Source of the DNA: Hoeflea sp.
GTDB taxonomy: Bacteria; Pseudomonadota; Alphaproteobacteria; Rhizobiales; Rhizobiaceae
Length of the DNA: 64,000 nucleotides
Assembly (NCBI RefSeq): GCF_002733955.1
Contig: NZ_NVXQ01000021.1
Location: 124,001-188,000, forward strand
Direction: 5' to 3'
Shown one piece after another: positions 7,985 to 15,909 of the stretch (position 1 is its first letter; every line of letters starts with the position of its first letter). The notes beneath the pieces were generated by a model. It was not told where the DNA came from. It saw only the letters and a list, made by a program, of their open reading frames with translations, and made no database searches. A program made the position numbers and the translations under genes.

Positions 7985-9150
7985 AGCGTCAGAGCTATGA
8001 TGGCGTGGTGGTGACCGCGCCCGTATCCGTGCCCTATGTGCGCTATTCGCAGGAGACGGCGCATTGGTGGATCGCACGGGCGCTGAAACAGCTGCTTGAG
8101 GTGGCCGGGATTTCGTCGCGCGAACTGGACGGGTTTTCAGTCTCGAGCTTCACGTTGTTTCCCGACACGCCGGTGGGGCTGACCCAGCATCTGGGCTTGA
8201 GCCCGCGGTGGCTTGACAGTGTTCCGATGGGTGGGGCCAGTGGTGTCGTAGCGCTCAGACGTGCCGCGCGCGCGGTGCAGGCGGGCGATGTCGATGTGGT
8301 CGCCTGCGTCGCTGGCGACGCCAACCGGATCGACAGTTTCCGCCAGCTTCTGTCGTCGTTCTCGCGCTTTGCCATGGATGCGTCCTACCCCTATGGATCG
8401 GGCGGGCCGAACGCCAGTTTCGCCCTGATCGCCGATGCCTACATGGCCGAATATGGCGCGAAGCGCGAGGATTTCGGGCGCATCGCCGTGGCCCAGCGCG
8501 CAAACGCGCTTCACTATCCCGATGCCATCATGAAATCGCCGCTGTCGCTGGAGCAGTATATGTCGGCAAGGCCGATCTCGGAGCCGTTCGGGCTGTTTGA
8601 CTGCGTCATGCCCTGTGCCGGCGCGGAAGGCTTTCTGGTGATGCGCGAGGATGAAGCGCAGCGGCGCGGTCTCGCTTATGCGCGGATTGCCTCGACCATC
8701 GAGCGGCACAATGCGTTTCCCGAAGACCCGGTGCAGCTTCGCGGCGGCTGGGTGATGGATATCGATGAGCTTTACGAGATGGCGGATTGCGGGCCGGGCG
8801 CCATCGATGTGCTCGAGACCTATGACGACTATCCGGTGATCTCGATGATGCAGTTCGAGGATCTCGGGTTTTGCGCCAAGGGCGAAGGGGCGCAATTCGT
8901 ACGCAACCAAGATCTGACGATCACCGGCGATTTCCCGCACAACACCTCGGGTGGACAACTGTCCGCCGGACAGGCCGGTGCGGCCGGCGGGTATCTCGGG
9001 CTGGTCGAGGCGATCCGGCAGGTGACTGGGCAGGCTGGCGGTACCCAGGTCGCCGAAGCAAGAACCGCGATGGTGTCGGGGTTCGGCATGATCAATTATG
9101 ACCGTGGCCTGTGTTCCTCGGCTGCAATCCTGACGGGGGCGGGGCAATGA
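7981..9150 (+). CDS. Thiolase-fold protein lacking the nucleophilic Cys (Ltp2-like, candidate retro-aldolase)
   Basis: This 389-aa thiolase-superfamily protein starts at a GTG that overlaps the ligase stop. The usual active-site Cys motif (C-[AG]-S-G) is replaced by MGGASG, so Claisen thiolysis is unlikely. The segment corresponding to the lipid-transfer-protein His motif reads ETYDDYPV followed by FEDLGFCAKGEG, and the HGG motif reads NTSGGQLS. These are features of Ltp2-type steroid side-chain aldolases, which act with a DUF35 partner to cleave beta-hydroxyacyl-CoA by retro-aldol chemistry. Here the next gene encodes a DUF35 protein. I infer that the pair removes the acetyl-CoA side chain. 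A non-catalytic condensing-enzyme relative is the alternative. Confidence 0.85.
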   Translation: MKRQSYDGVVVTAPVSVPYVRYSQETAHWWIARALKQLLEVAGISSRELDGFSVSSFTLFPDTPVGLTQHLGLSPRWLDSVPMGGASGVVALRRAARAVQAGDVDVVACVAGDANRIDSFRQLLSSFSRFAMDASYPYGSGGPNASFALIADAYMAEYGAKREDFGRIAVAQRANALHYPDAIMKSPLSLEQYMSARPISEPFGLFDCVMPCAGAEGFLVMREDEAQRRGLAYARIASTIERHNAFPEDPVQLRGGWVMDIDELYEMADCGPGAIDVLETYDDYPVISMMQFEDLGFCAKGEGAQFVRNQDLTITGDFPHNTSGGQLSAGQAGAAGGYLGLVEAIRQVTGQAGGTQVAEARTAMVSGFGMINYDRGLCSSAAILTGAGQ

Positions 9151-10394
9151 CCGACAAGCTTCTGCCACCCAAAAAGAAGAACCCGCAACTGCGCCAGCGC
9201 GTGCCGACGCTGCCGCCGGCCATGCGGTCACGCGCAGCGCTGGGGCTGACGGCGGCCGCCGCGCGGGGCGCATTCTGTCTGCAGCATTGTGAAGAGTGCG
9301 GCGCGGTGCAGTATCCGCCACGCGACGCCTGCAGCTCCTGCCTCTCGGTTGATCTTGCCTGGCGCGAGACCGCCAGGGAGGGCAAGCTGATCGCCGAAAC
9401 GCGCATTCATGCGTCGCCCGATCCCTATTACCGCGAGCGGCTGCCTTGGCGCTCAGGCCTGGTGCAGCTGGAGGCCGGGCCGACGGTGCTATGCCATCTG
9501 CATGGTGATGTGGGGCGTGGCGACACGGTGCGCATGGATCTCAAGCTCGACAAGGCCGGGCAGGGGGTGATGATCGCCCTGCCAGTGGAAAGGACACCCG
9601 ATATGGCGGATGACCCGCAATTGCGCAGCCTGACGGCCGACCCGAAACACCGCCGGGTTCTGATCACCGACATCCGCTCGCCGATGACGCGGCCGCTGAT
9701 CGACGGGCTTCTGGCCGCCGGTGCCGCGCATATTTTCGTCGGCGAATCCGAAAGCTGGCGGCGCGGGTCCGATCATGAGGCGATTGCCGCGCTCGACAAG
9801 GTTTCGGTGATGCAGCTTGATGTGTCGGATGCATCATCAGTCCAACGGCTTGCAGCCGAGATCGGCGGCAAGACCGATATTCTGATCAACACGGCACGCT
9901 TCGTGCGGCCCGGTGGTGTGCTTGGCGCCGACACGGTGTTTGCGCGCGAGGAATTCGAGACCAATGCGCTGGGGCTGATGCGGCTGGCGCAGGCATTCGG
10001 ACCGGGAATGGCGTCGCGCACGGCCGATGGCGTCAATTCCGCCGTGGCCTTCGTCAACCTGCTCTCGGTGCACGCGCTTTCGGCTGATCCGCACTATGGC
10101 GCGTTTTCCGCCAGCCAGTCGGCGGCGCTGTCGATCAGCCAGACACTGAGAGCCGAGTTCCGCAGCTCCGGGCTTCGGGTCATCAATGTGTTTACCGGCC
10201 CGACGGACGATGAGTGGCACCAGCCGCTGCCGCCGCCGAAAGTGCCGCCGAAGGCGCTGGCGAAGTCGGTACTTACGGCCCTGAGCGAAGGTCTTGAGGA
10301 TGTTTTCTGCGGCGATGTTGCAAAAGACCTGGAAGAGCGCTGGCGCAAGGACGCCAAGGTGCTGGAACGCGAACTGACGGGAGGCGGGACATGA
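9147..10394 (+). CDS. DUF35 (zinc ribbon/OB-fold) protein fused to a degenerate SDR domain
   Basis: This is a 415-aa two-domain protein. Residues about 40-165 are a DUF35 unit with a zinc ribbon, C48-x2-C51 (HCEECG) and C62-x2-C65 (ACSSCL), followed by an OB fold. Residues about 175-400 are SDR-like, but the dinucleotide motif is lost (LITDIRSPMTR in place of TGxxxGxG), the NNAG motif is NTAR, and the catalytic YxxxK reads YGAFS. The SDR half therefore looks catalytically dead and may be structural. DUF35 proteins partner thiolase-fold aldolases such as Ltp2. The start by ATGA overlap with the thiolase-like gene implies co-translation with its partner. Confidence 0.88.
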   Translation: MTDKLLPPKKKNPQLRQRVPTLPPAMRSRAALGLTAAAARGAFCLQHCEECGAVQYPPRDACSSCLSVDLAWRETAREGKLIAETRIHASPDPYYRERLPWRSGLVQLEAGPTVLCHLHGDVGRGDTVRMDLKLDKAGQGVMIALPVERTPDMADDPQLRSLTADPKHRRVLITDIRSPMTRPLIDGLLAAGAAHIFVGESESWRRGSDHEAIAALDKVSVMQLDVSDASSVQRLAAEIGGKTDILINTARFVRPGGVLGADTVFAREEFETNALGLMRLAQAFGPGMASRTADGVNSAVAFVNLLSVHALSADPHYGAFSASQSAALSISQTLRAEFRSSGLRVINVFTGPTDDEWHQPLPPPKVPPKALAKSVLTALSEGLEDVFCGDVAKDLEERWRKDAKVLERELTGGGT

Positions 10395-11188
10395 GCGAGG
10401 CCATTTCAGCCCTTGCGGCAGCGCTGGGTGACGGATCGGTCGAGGTCGTTGATCTGACCCATACGCTGGATCCGGATTTCCCGGTGATCGTGCTGCCGCC
10501 GGAGTTTGGCCAGTGCGCCCGGTTCCGGATGGAAGAGGTTTCCGCCTATGACGGACGCGGACCGGCCTGGAAGTGGCACAACATCTCGATGAACGAGCAT
10601 ACCGGCACGCATTTCGATGCGCCGATCCACTGGGTCTCGGGCCGCGATGTAGCCAATGGCGCTGTCGATGAGATCGACCCGGCGATGTTTGTCGGGCCGG
10701 TGGTGGTGATCGATTGCTCCGAAGGCGCTGCCACGGACGATGATTTCGAGCTGACGCCGGAGATCATCGCGGCATGGGAAGCAGAGCACGGCACCATTCC
10801 GGCTGGCAGCTGGGTGTTGATGCGCACCGACTGGTCGAAGCGGCGGGGAGCCGAGTATCTCAACATGGCCGACGACGGGCCGCATTCGCCCGGGCCGACG
10901 CCGGCTGCAATCGAGCTGCTGCTCAAGCGCGACATTCGCGGTTTCGGCACCGAGACTGTCGGTACCGATGCGGGGCAGGGCGCGCATTACACGCCGCCTT
11001 ATCCGGCGCATTATTTGCTGCATGGCGCCGGCAAGTTCGGGCTGCAATGCCTGAGCAATCTCGACCGGCTGCCTGCAACGGGCGCGATGCTGATCGCGCC
11101 GCCGCTGAAGATCAAGGGCGGTACCGGAAGCCCGCTCAGGGTGCTGGCGCTTGTGCCGCAGACAACAGCTTCGGGAGACAGAACGTGA
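10391..11188 (+). CDS. Cyclase-family metal hydrolase (isatin hydrolase / kynurenine formamidase-like)
   Basis: This 265-aa protein of the Cyclase family (PF04199 type) has the metal-binding motif H70-T-G-T-H74-F-D76-A-P-I-H80. The family includes isatin hydrolase, which opens isatin to isatinate, and bacterial kynurenine formamidase. The conserved downstream histidine region is AHYTPPYPAHYLL. The start overlaps the DUF35-SDR gene by ATGA. In this operon an isatin-opening reaction would follow oxygenation and side-chain removal from indole-3-acetate, which is the main reason I favour an indolic substrate. Formamidase activity on another ring-cleavage product remains possible. Confidence 0.87.
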   Translation: MSEAISALAAALGDGSVEVVDLTHTLDPDFPVIVLPPEFGQCARFRMEEVSAYDGRGPAWKWHNISMNEHTGTHFDAPIHWVSGRDVANGAVDEIDPAMFVGPVVVIDCSEGAATDDDFELTPEIIAAWEAEHGTIPAGSWVLMRTDWSKRRGAEYLNMADDGPHSPGPTPAAIELLLKRDIRGFGTETVGTDAGQGAHYTPPYPAHYLLHGAGKFGLQCLSNLDRLPATGAMLIAPPLKIKGGTGSPLRVLALVPQTTASGDRT

Positions 11189-11910
11189 GCCAGCACACAG
11201 CAGTTATTACCGGTGCTTCCAAGGGCATTGGGGCAGATCTGGCGGGCAAGCTGATCGAGCGCGGCTACACCGTGATCAACCTGTCGCGCAACGCACCGGA
11301 ACAAGGGCATGAGCGGTTGATCAGCGTCTCCTGTGATCTGCTGGATGCTGAGGCGGTTAGCCAGGCGGCGCAGCAGATTGCGGCAGAGCATGAAGTCACG
11401 CATTTCGTCCACAATGCCGGGCTGATCTGGCCTAACCTTGTGGAAGAGGCCAAGCCCGAAGACATCACCGGCCTGTCGCAATTGCATCTGGGGTCTGCAC
11501 TGACGCTGTTGCAGGCGTTCCTGCCGGCAATGAAGGCGCGCAAGTTCGGCCGGGTGATGTTCAACGGGTCACGCGCGGCGCTCGGGGTTCCGACACGCAC
11601 CGCCTATTCGGCGACCAAGGCGGGCATGATCGGCATGGCGCGGACCTGGGCGCTGGAGCTTGCGCCGCATGGCATCACCGTCAATGTGGTGGCGCCGGGG
11701 CCGGTGCAGACCGACAATTTCTGGGGCATCATCCCCAAGGGCAGCGAGCGCGAATCCGAGCTGGCCAACAAGATCCCGGTCGGGCGTCTCGGCTCGGTGG
11801 ATGACGTCAGCAATGCATTTCTGTTCTTCTGCGATCCGGCCAGCAGCTTCGTCACCGGCCAGACGCTCTATGTCTGTGGCGGCACCAGCATCGGCATGAT
11901 CAACTTGTAA
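11185..11910 (+). CDS. SDR-family oxidoreductase
   Basis: This is a 241-aa classical short-chain dehydrogenase starting at a GTG that overlaps the cyclase stop, with GGGAG upstream. It has all key elements: TGASKGIG at residues 9-16, HNAG at about 76-79, catalytic S129, Y141 and K145 (YSATK), and a PGPVQTD loop. Unlike the SDR half of the DUF35 fusion, it should be active. It may oxidise an alcohol such as dioxindole to isatin, or reduce a pathway carbonyl. It is the last gene of the operon and is followed by a bidirectional terminator. Confidence 0.9.
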   Translation: MSQHTAVITGASKGIGADLAGKLIERGYTVINLSRNAPEQGHERLISVSCDLLDAEAVSQAAQQIAAEHEVTHFVHNAGLIWPNLVEEAKPEDITGLSQLHLGSALTLLQAFLPAMKARKFGRVMFNGSRAALGVPTRTAYSATKAGMIGMARTWALELAPHGITVNVVAPGPVQTDNFWGIIPKGSERESELANKIPVGRLGSVDDVSNAFLFFCDPASSFVTGQTLYVCGGTSIGMINL

Positions 11911-11945
11911 GTGACCGTTGAGCATTGCGGTGCGGCGTCAAACAA

Positions 11946-11973
11946 AAAATCGCGCCGGGATGGGCGCGATTTT
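11946..11973. terminator. Bidirectional intrinsic terminator between the SDR gene and livF
   Basis: The arms AAAATCGCGCC and GGCGCGATTTT form an 11-bp stem with a 6-base loop, with A and T runs on the two flanks. It sits in the 90-bp gap between the convergent catabolic and Liv operons and can serve both. Confidence 0.88.
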
Positions 11974-12000
11974 CTCAGTTTCGTATCAGGTCCGCCGGGG

Positions 12001-12789
12001 TCAGATCGCAAGGTAGTCGTGACGCAGCTGCTCGTTTTCGAGTACCTCTTTCGCGGTGCCGTCAAAGACCACGCCGCCGGTTTCGAGGATGACGGCCCGG
12101 TCGGCAAGTTTGAGCGCGCGAACGGCGTTCTGTTCCACCAGGATGGTGGTGATGCCCTGCTGCTTGATGATGTTGAGCGTCTTTTCGATCTCGTCGACGA
12201 TCACCGGGGCGAGACCTTCATAAGGCTCATCGAGAAGCAAAACCTTGATGTCGCGGGCCAGCGCCCGGCCGATCGAGAGCATCTGTTGTTCGCCGCCCGA
12301 AAGCGTGACGCCTTCCTGCTTGCGGCGCTCGCCCAGACGCGGGAACAGCTCGTAGATCCGTTCGATCGACCAGCCGATGGGCGGTGCGATCTGGGCCAGT
12401 TCGATGTTTTCTTCCACCGTCAGGCCGGGAATGATGCGGCGGTCTTCCGGCACCAGCGACAGCCCGGCGCGGGAAGCCTCGTGCGAACTCATGCGATGCA
12501 GTGGCTGGTGATCGAGCCAGACCTCGCCATGGGTCATGGCCGGCGAGCCGATCTGGGCGATGGCGCGCAGGGTCGAGGTCTTGCCGGCCCCGTTGCGGCC
12601 GAGCAGTGCTAGGATCTCGCCCTCATGCACATTGAAGCTGACGCCCTGAACGATGTAGCTCTCGCCATAATAGGCGTGGATGTCGTGGACCGAGAGGAAG
12701 GCCGGTGCGGTGGCCGCATGGTTGGCGTTCTTCGAAAAGTCCGGGCCATCTGTCGGCTGGGCGCCGGTTGCAGGTTGGATCTGGCTCAT
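12001..12789 (-). CDS. livF: Branched-chain-type ABC transporter ATP-binding protein LivF
   Basis: This is one of the two cytoplasmic ATPases of a HAAT-family (Liv-type) importer, 262 aa. It has Walker A GRNGAGKT, signature LSGGEQQML and Walker B VLLLDEP. An N-terminal extension of about 30 residues, rich in Pro, Ala and Asn, precedes the ABC domain. It overlaps livG by ATGA. Liv-type systems near aromatic pathways often import aromatic acids rather than amino acids. Facing the Rieske operon, this one probably supplies its substrate. Confidence 0.92.
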   Translation of the reverse strand: MSQIQPATGAQPTDGPDFSKNANHAATAPAFLSVHDIHAYYGESYIVQGVSFNVHEGEILALLGRNGAGKTSTLRAIAQIGSPAMTHGEVWLDHQPLHRMSSHEASRAGLSLVPEDRRIIPGLTVEENIELAQIAPPIGWSIERIYELFPRLGERRKQEGVTLSGGEQQMLSIGRALARDIKVLLLDEPYEGLAPVIVDEIEKTLNIIKQQGITTILVEQNAVRALKLADRAVILETGGVVFDGTAKEVLENEQLRHDYLAI

Positions 12790-13544
12790 GCTGCGGCCTC
12801 TCCCAGGTAGGCTTCTTTGACTTTTGGATGGCCCTTGATGTTCTCGGGCGTATCCTCGACCAGTGGTGTGCCCTGCGCCAGTACGGTGATGCGCTTGGCG
12901 AGCGAGAACACCACATGCATGTCATGCTCGATGATCACCATGGTGATGTCGCGCTTGTCGTGGATCTCGTTGAGCAGGTCGATGGTGTTGTTGGTGTCGG
13001 CGCGGGCCATGCCGGCGGTCGGCTCGTCGAGCAAGAGCAGTTTAGGCTCCTGCACCAGGCACATGGCCATTTCGAGGCGCCGCTTGTCGCCGCGCGACAG
13101 TGAACTGGCGATCATGTGCCGCTTGTCGGCCATGTTGACCTCGGCCAGCATCTGCTCGGCTTTCTCGATCAGCTGCTTTTCAGCGGCGATCGATTCAAGC
13201 GCGTGCAGCCGGAAAGCGCCATCGCGCTTGGCAAAGCAGGGGATCAGCATGTTCTCGAACACGCTGAGATCACTGAAGATTTCCGGCGTCTGAAAGACCC
13301 GGGAAATGCCCAGCTGGTTGATCTCGTAGGGTTTGCGTCCAAGCACCGAGGTGCCGTTGAACATCACCGTCCCGGTGTCGGGCGTCAGTTTGCCGACCAG
13401 GACATTGAGCAGGGTCGACTTGCCGGCCCCGTTCGGTCCGATGATGGCGTGGACGGTTCCGTTGGCGATGTCGAGATTGACATCGCCAAGGGCTTGCAGA
13501 CCGCCGAACCGCTTGTTGACATTAGAGACTTCAAGAATTCCCAT
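12786..13544 (-). CDS. livG: Branched-chain-type ABC transporter ATP-binding protein LivG
   Basis: This is the second ATPase of the Liv-type importer, 252 aa. It has Walker A GPNGAGKST, the LivG insert (GISRVFQTPEIFSDLSVFENM), a variant signature LSRGDKRRLE, and Walker B LLLDEPTAGM. The start has GGAGATA about 9 bases upstream. It lies 18 bases downstream of livM and overlaps livF by ATGA, so it is part of one operon. Confidence 0.92.
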   Translation of the reverse strand: MGILEVSNVNKRFGGLQALGDVNLDIANGTVHAIIGPNGAGKSTLLNVLVGKLTPDTGTVMFNGTSVLGRKPYEINQLGISRVFQTPEIFSDLSVFENMLIPCFAKRDGAFRLHALESIAAEKQLIEKAEQMLAEVNMADKRHMIASSLSRGDKRRLEMAMCLVQEPKLLLLDEPTAGMARADTNNTIDLLNEIHDKRDITMVIIEHDMHVVFSLAKRITVLAQGTPLVEDTPENIKGHPKVKEAYLGEAAA

Positions 13545-13562
13545 ATCTATTATCTCCGCAGA

Positions 13563-14765
13563 TCAGTTTACGTGGGCCGAAGGCTTTGGGTGATGGTCGG
13601 CGTCTTGCTTCTTTTTCCGGTTCTTGCCGGTGATGGCGTTCCAGATCCGGGTTCCACCTTCCATCAGGCCGCCGGGCAGGAAGATCACGACCAGCATGAA
13701 CAACAGGCCAAGTGTCAGGTGCCAGCCCTTGCCGATGAAGGGGTGCAGCACGAAGACAACCGCATCTTCCAGGCCGTCCGGCAGGGCGGAGAACCAGGTG
13801 TGCAGGATGTTGTCGTTGATCTTGGAGAAGATATTCTCGAAGTACTTGATGAAGCCGGCGCCAAGGACCGGGCCCATCAGCGTGCCCGCACCACCGAGAA
13901 TGGTCATCAGCACGACCTCGCCGGAGGCCGTCCACTGCATGCGCTCGGCACCTGCCAGCGGATCCATGGCGGCCAGCAGTGCGCCTGCAAGCCCGGCATA
14001 CATGCCGGAGATGACAAAGGCTGCGAGCGTGTAGGGGCGCGGATTGAGGCCGGTATAATTCATCCGGGTCTGGTTGGTCTTGATGGCGCGCAGCATGACG
14101 CCGAAGGGAGAGCGGAAGATGCGCATCGAGAGGTAGAAGACCAGGATCGCGATGATGGCGCAGAAATAGTAGCCGTTGGAGAAGGTGAACTGCCAGCCGC
14201 CGACATCGATCTTCGCGCTCTCGTTCATGACGATGCCGAAGAAATGCGGCGACAGCGGGCTGCCTTCACTGACCAGGACCTGAGGGTCATCGGTGTAGAC
14301 CTGCAGGCCGGTCTCGCCATTGGTCAGCGGCGTGAGCACCGAATAGGCGAGGTTGAACGACATCTGGGCGAAAGCCAGCGTCAGGATCGAGAAGTAGATG
14401 CCTGATCTGCGCAGCGAGATGTAGCCGATCAGCAGTGCGAACAGTCCCGAGACGATGACCGCGAGGATGAGTCCCGGCAGCACGTTGTAGCTCAGAAGCT
14501 TGTACATCCAGACGACCGAATAGGATCCGACGCCAAGGAAGGCTGCGTGGCCGAAGGAGAGGTATCCGGTGAGGCCGAAAAGGATGTTGAAGCCGATCGC
14601 GAAGATCCCGAAGATTGCAAAGCGCTGCATCAGGTCCGGATATCCGGCATTGAACTGCGCCAGCGCGGAGTTTTCCGGGAACGGCTGCAACAGGATTGGC
14701 GTTGCAAGCGTCAGGAAAATGACGATCAGGAGGAAGGTCGTGTCTTTCTTACTCAGTCCCAGCAT
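13563..14765 (-). CDS. livM: Branched-chain-type ABC transporter permease LivM
   Basis: This is an inner-membrane permease of the Liv-type importer, 400 aa, with about ten hydrophobic helices. It contains the family loop [15 protein letters not shown] and [24 protein letters not shown] near the coupling region. GGAGG lies 8 bases before the ATG at 14765. The C-terminus ends in a basic, His-rich tail ([15 protein letters not shown]). It starts 3 bases after the livH stop. Confidence 0.92.
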   Translation of the reverse strand: MLGLSKKDTTFLLIVIFLTLATPILLQPFPENSALAQFNAGYPDLMQRFAIFGIFAIGFNILFGLTGYLSFGHAAFLGVGSYSVVWMYKLLSYNVLPGLILAVIVSGLFALLIGYISLRRSGIYFSILTLAFAQMSFNLAYSVLTPLTNGETGLQVYTDDPQVLVSEGSPLSPHFFGIVMNESAKIDVGGWQFTFSNGYYFCAIIAILVFYLSMRIFRSPFGVMLRAIKTNQTRMNYTGLNPRPYTLAAFVISGMYAGLAGALLAAMDPLAGAERMQWTASGEVVLMTILGGAGTLMGPVLGAGFIKYFENIFSKINDNILHTWFSALPDGLEDAVVFVLHPFIGKGWHLTLGLLFMLVVIFLPGGLMEGGTRIWNAITGKNRKKKQDADHHPKPSAHVN

Positions 14766-14768
14766 GAA

Positions 14769-15800
14769 TTATTCCTCCATCACGCCTCTGCGACCCATAA
14801 GACCGCGGGGGCGGGTCAAAAGGATGATGATTGCAACTAGATAGATGATGATTTGGTCGATGCCCGGAATGATCGACTTGACCTCGTTCATCGAGGCAAA
14901 GCTTTCGAGAATGCCGAGCAGGAAACCGGCCAGAACGGCGCCGGGCAGGGAGCCCATGCCGCCGACCACAACCACGACAAAGGACAGCACCAGGAAGTCC
15001 ATGCCCATGTGGTAGTTGGGTGAATTGATGGGGGCATACATGACACCGGCAAGACCAGCTACTGCGGCGGCGATGCCGAACATGATGGTGAAGCGCTTGT
15101 CGATGTTGATGCCGAGAAGGCCGACGGTCTCGCGGTCGGCCATGCCGGCGCGGACCACCATGCCGAAGGTGGTGAAGCGCAGGAAGGCGAACACCGCACC
15201 GATGATCACGGCGGAAAACAGGAAGTAGACCAGTCGCCAGTAGGGGTAGATGATCTGGTTTTCTGCAAACCCGACCATGACGCCGAAATCAACCGATCCG
15301 CGGAACATGTCGGGCGCGGGTGTCGGAATCGGATTGGCGCCGTAGAAATACTTGACGATTTCCTGAATGACGATGGCAAGCCCGAAGGTGACCAGGATCT
15401 GATCGGCATGGGGGCGTTTGTAGAAATGCTTGATCAGGCCGCGTTCCATGACATAGCCGACCAGAAGCATCACCGGTATCGCAAACAGGATCGCAAGCGG
15501 CACTGACCAGTCGAGAATGGCATTGCCGGTGACGTCGCCAAACCAGTTGACGACGTAGGGCGTGTCGACCTTGAGCGGATTGCCCAGAAAATCCTTCTGG
15601 GTCGGGTCTTCAACCGTGAATGACAGTGACAGGATTCGCTGAAGCGTCACCGCACAGAAGGCGCCAAGCATGAACAGGGCACCGTGGGCGAAGTTGACCA
15701 CGCCCAGGGTGCCGAAGATGAGTGTCAGTCCGAGCGCGATCAGGGCATAGGCACTGCCTTTGTCGAGACCGTTCAGAATCTGGAGAATGATTGCGTCCAT
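14769..15800 (-). CDS. livH: Branched-chain-type ABC transporter permease LivH
   Basis: This is the other membrane permease, 343 aa. It opens with ILNGLDKGSAYALIALGLTL and GVVNFAHGALFMLGAF, the standard LivH signature, and carries the coupling motif SFVVVVVGGMGSLPGAVLAG. A non-conserved insertion follows helix two (LSFTVEDPTQKDFLGNPLKVD), as seen in some aromatic-acid systems. The gap to the binding-protein gene upstream contains a strong stem-loop. Confidence 0.92.
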   Translation of the reverse strand: MDAIILQILNGLDKGSAYALIALGLTLIFGTLGVVNFAHGALFMLGAFCAVTLQRILSLSFTVEDPTQKDFLGNPLKVDTPYVVNWFGDVTGNAILDWSVPLAILFAIPVMLLVGYVMERGLIKHFYKRPHADQILVTFGLAIVIQEIVKYFYGANPIPTPAPDMFRGSVDFGVMVGFAENQIIYPYWRLVYFLFSAVIIGAVFAFLRFTTFGMVVRAGMADRETVGLLGINIDKRFTIMFGIAAAVAGLAGVMYAPINSPNYHMGMDFLVLSFVVVVVGGMGSLPGAVLAGFLLGILESFASMNEVKSIIPGIDQIIIYLVAIIILLTRPRGLMGRRGVMEE

Positions 15801-15867
15801 AGTGAAGCCCGCATCGATGAAACCGCGCGCAAGGGCGCGACGGCTCTAGTCCCAATTCAAGTAGAAA

Positions 15868-15893
15868 GCCGCGCCGCCAGGTGGCGGCGCGGC
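15868..15893 (-). promoter_or_regulatory. Perfect GC stem-loop between livK and livH
   Basis: The 11-base arms GCCGCGCCGCC and GGCGGCGCGGC are perfectly complementary around a 4-base loop. On the transcribed minus strand the stem is followed only by TTTC, so termination is probably partial. It lies 17 bases after the livK stop, the same arrangement as the dctP/dctQ hairpin. This suggests higher output of the binding protein than of the membrane parts. Confidence 0.75.
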
Positions 15894-15909
15894 AGACATG
15901 TGGTGTGGC

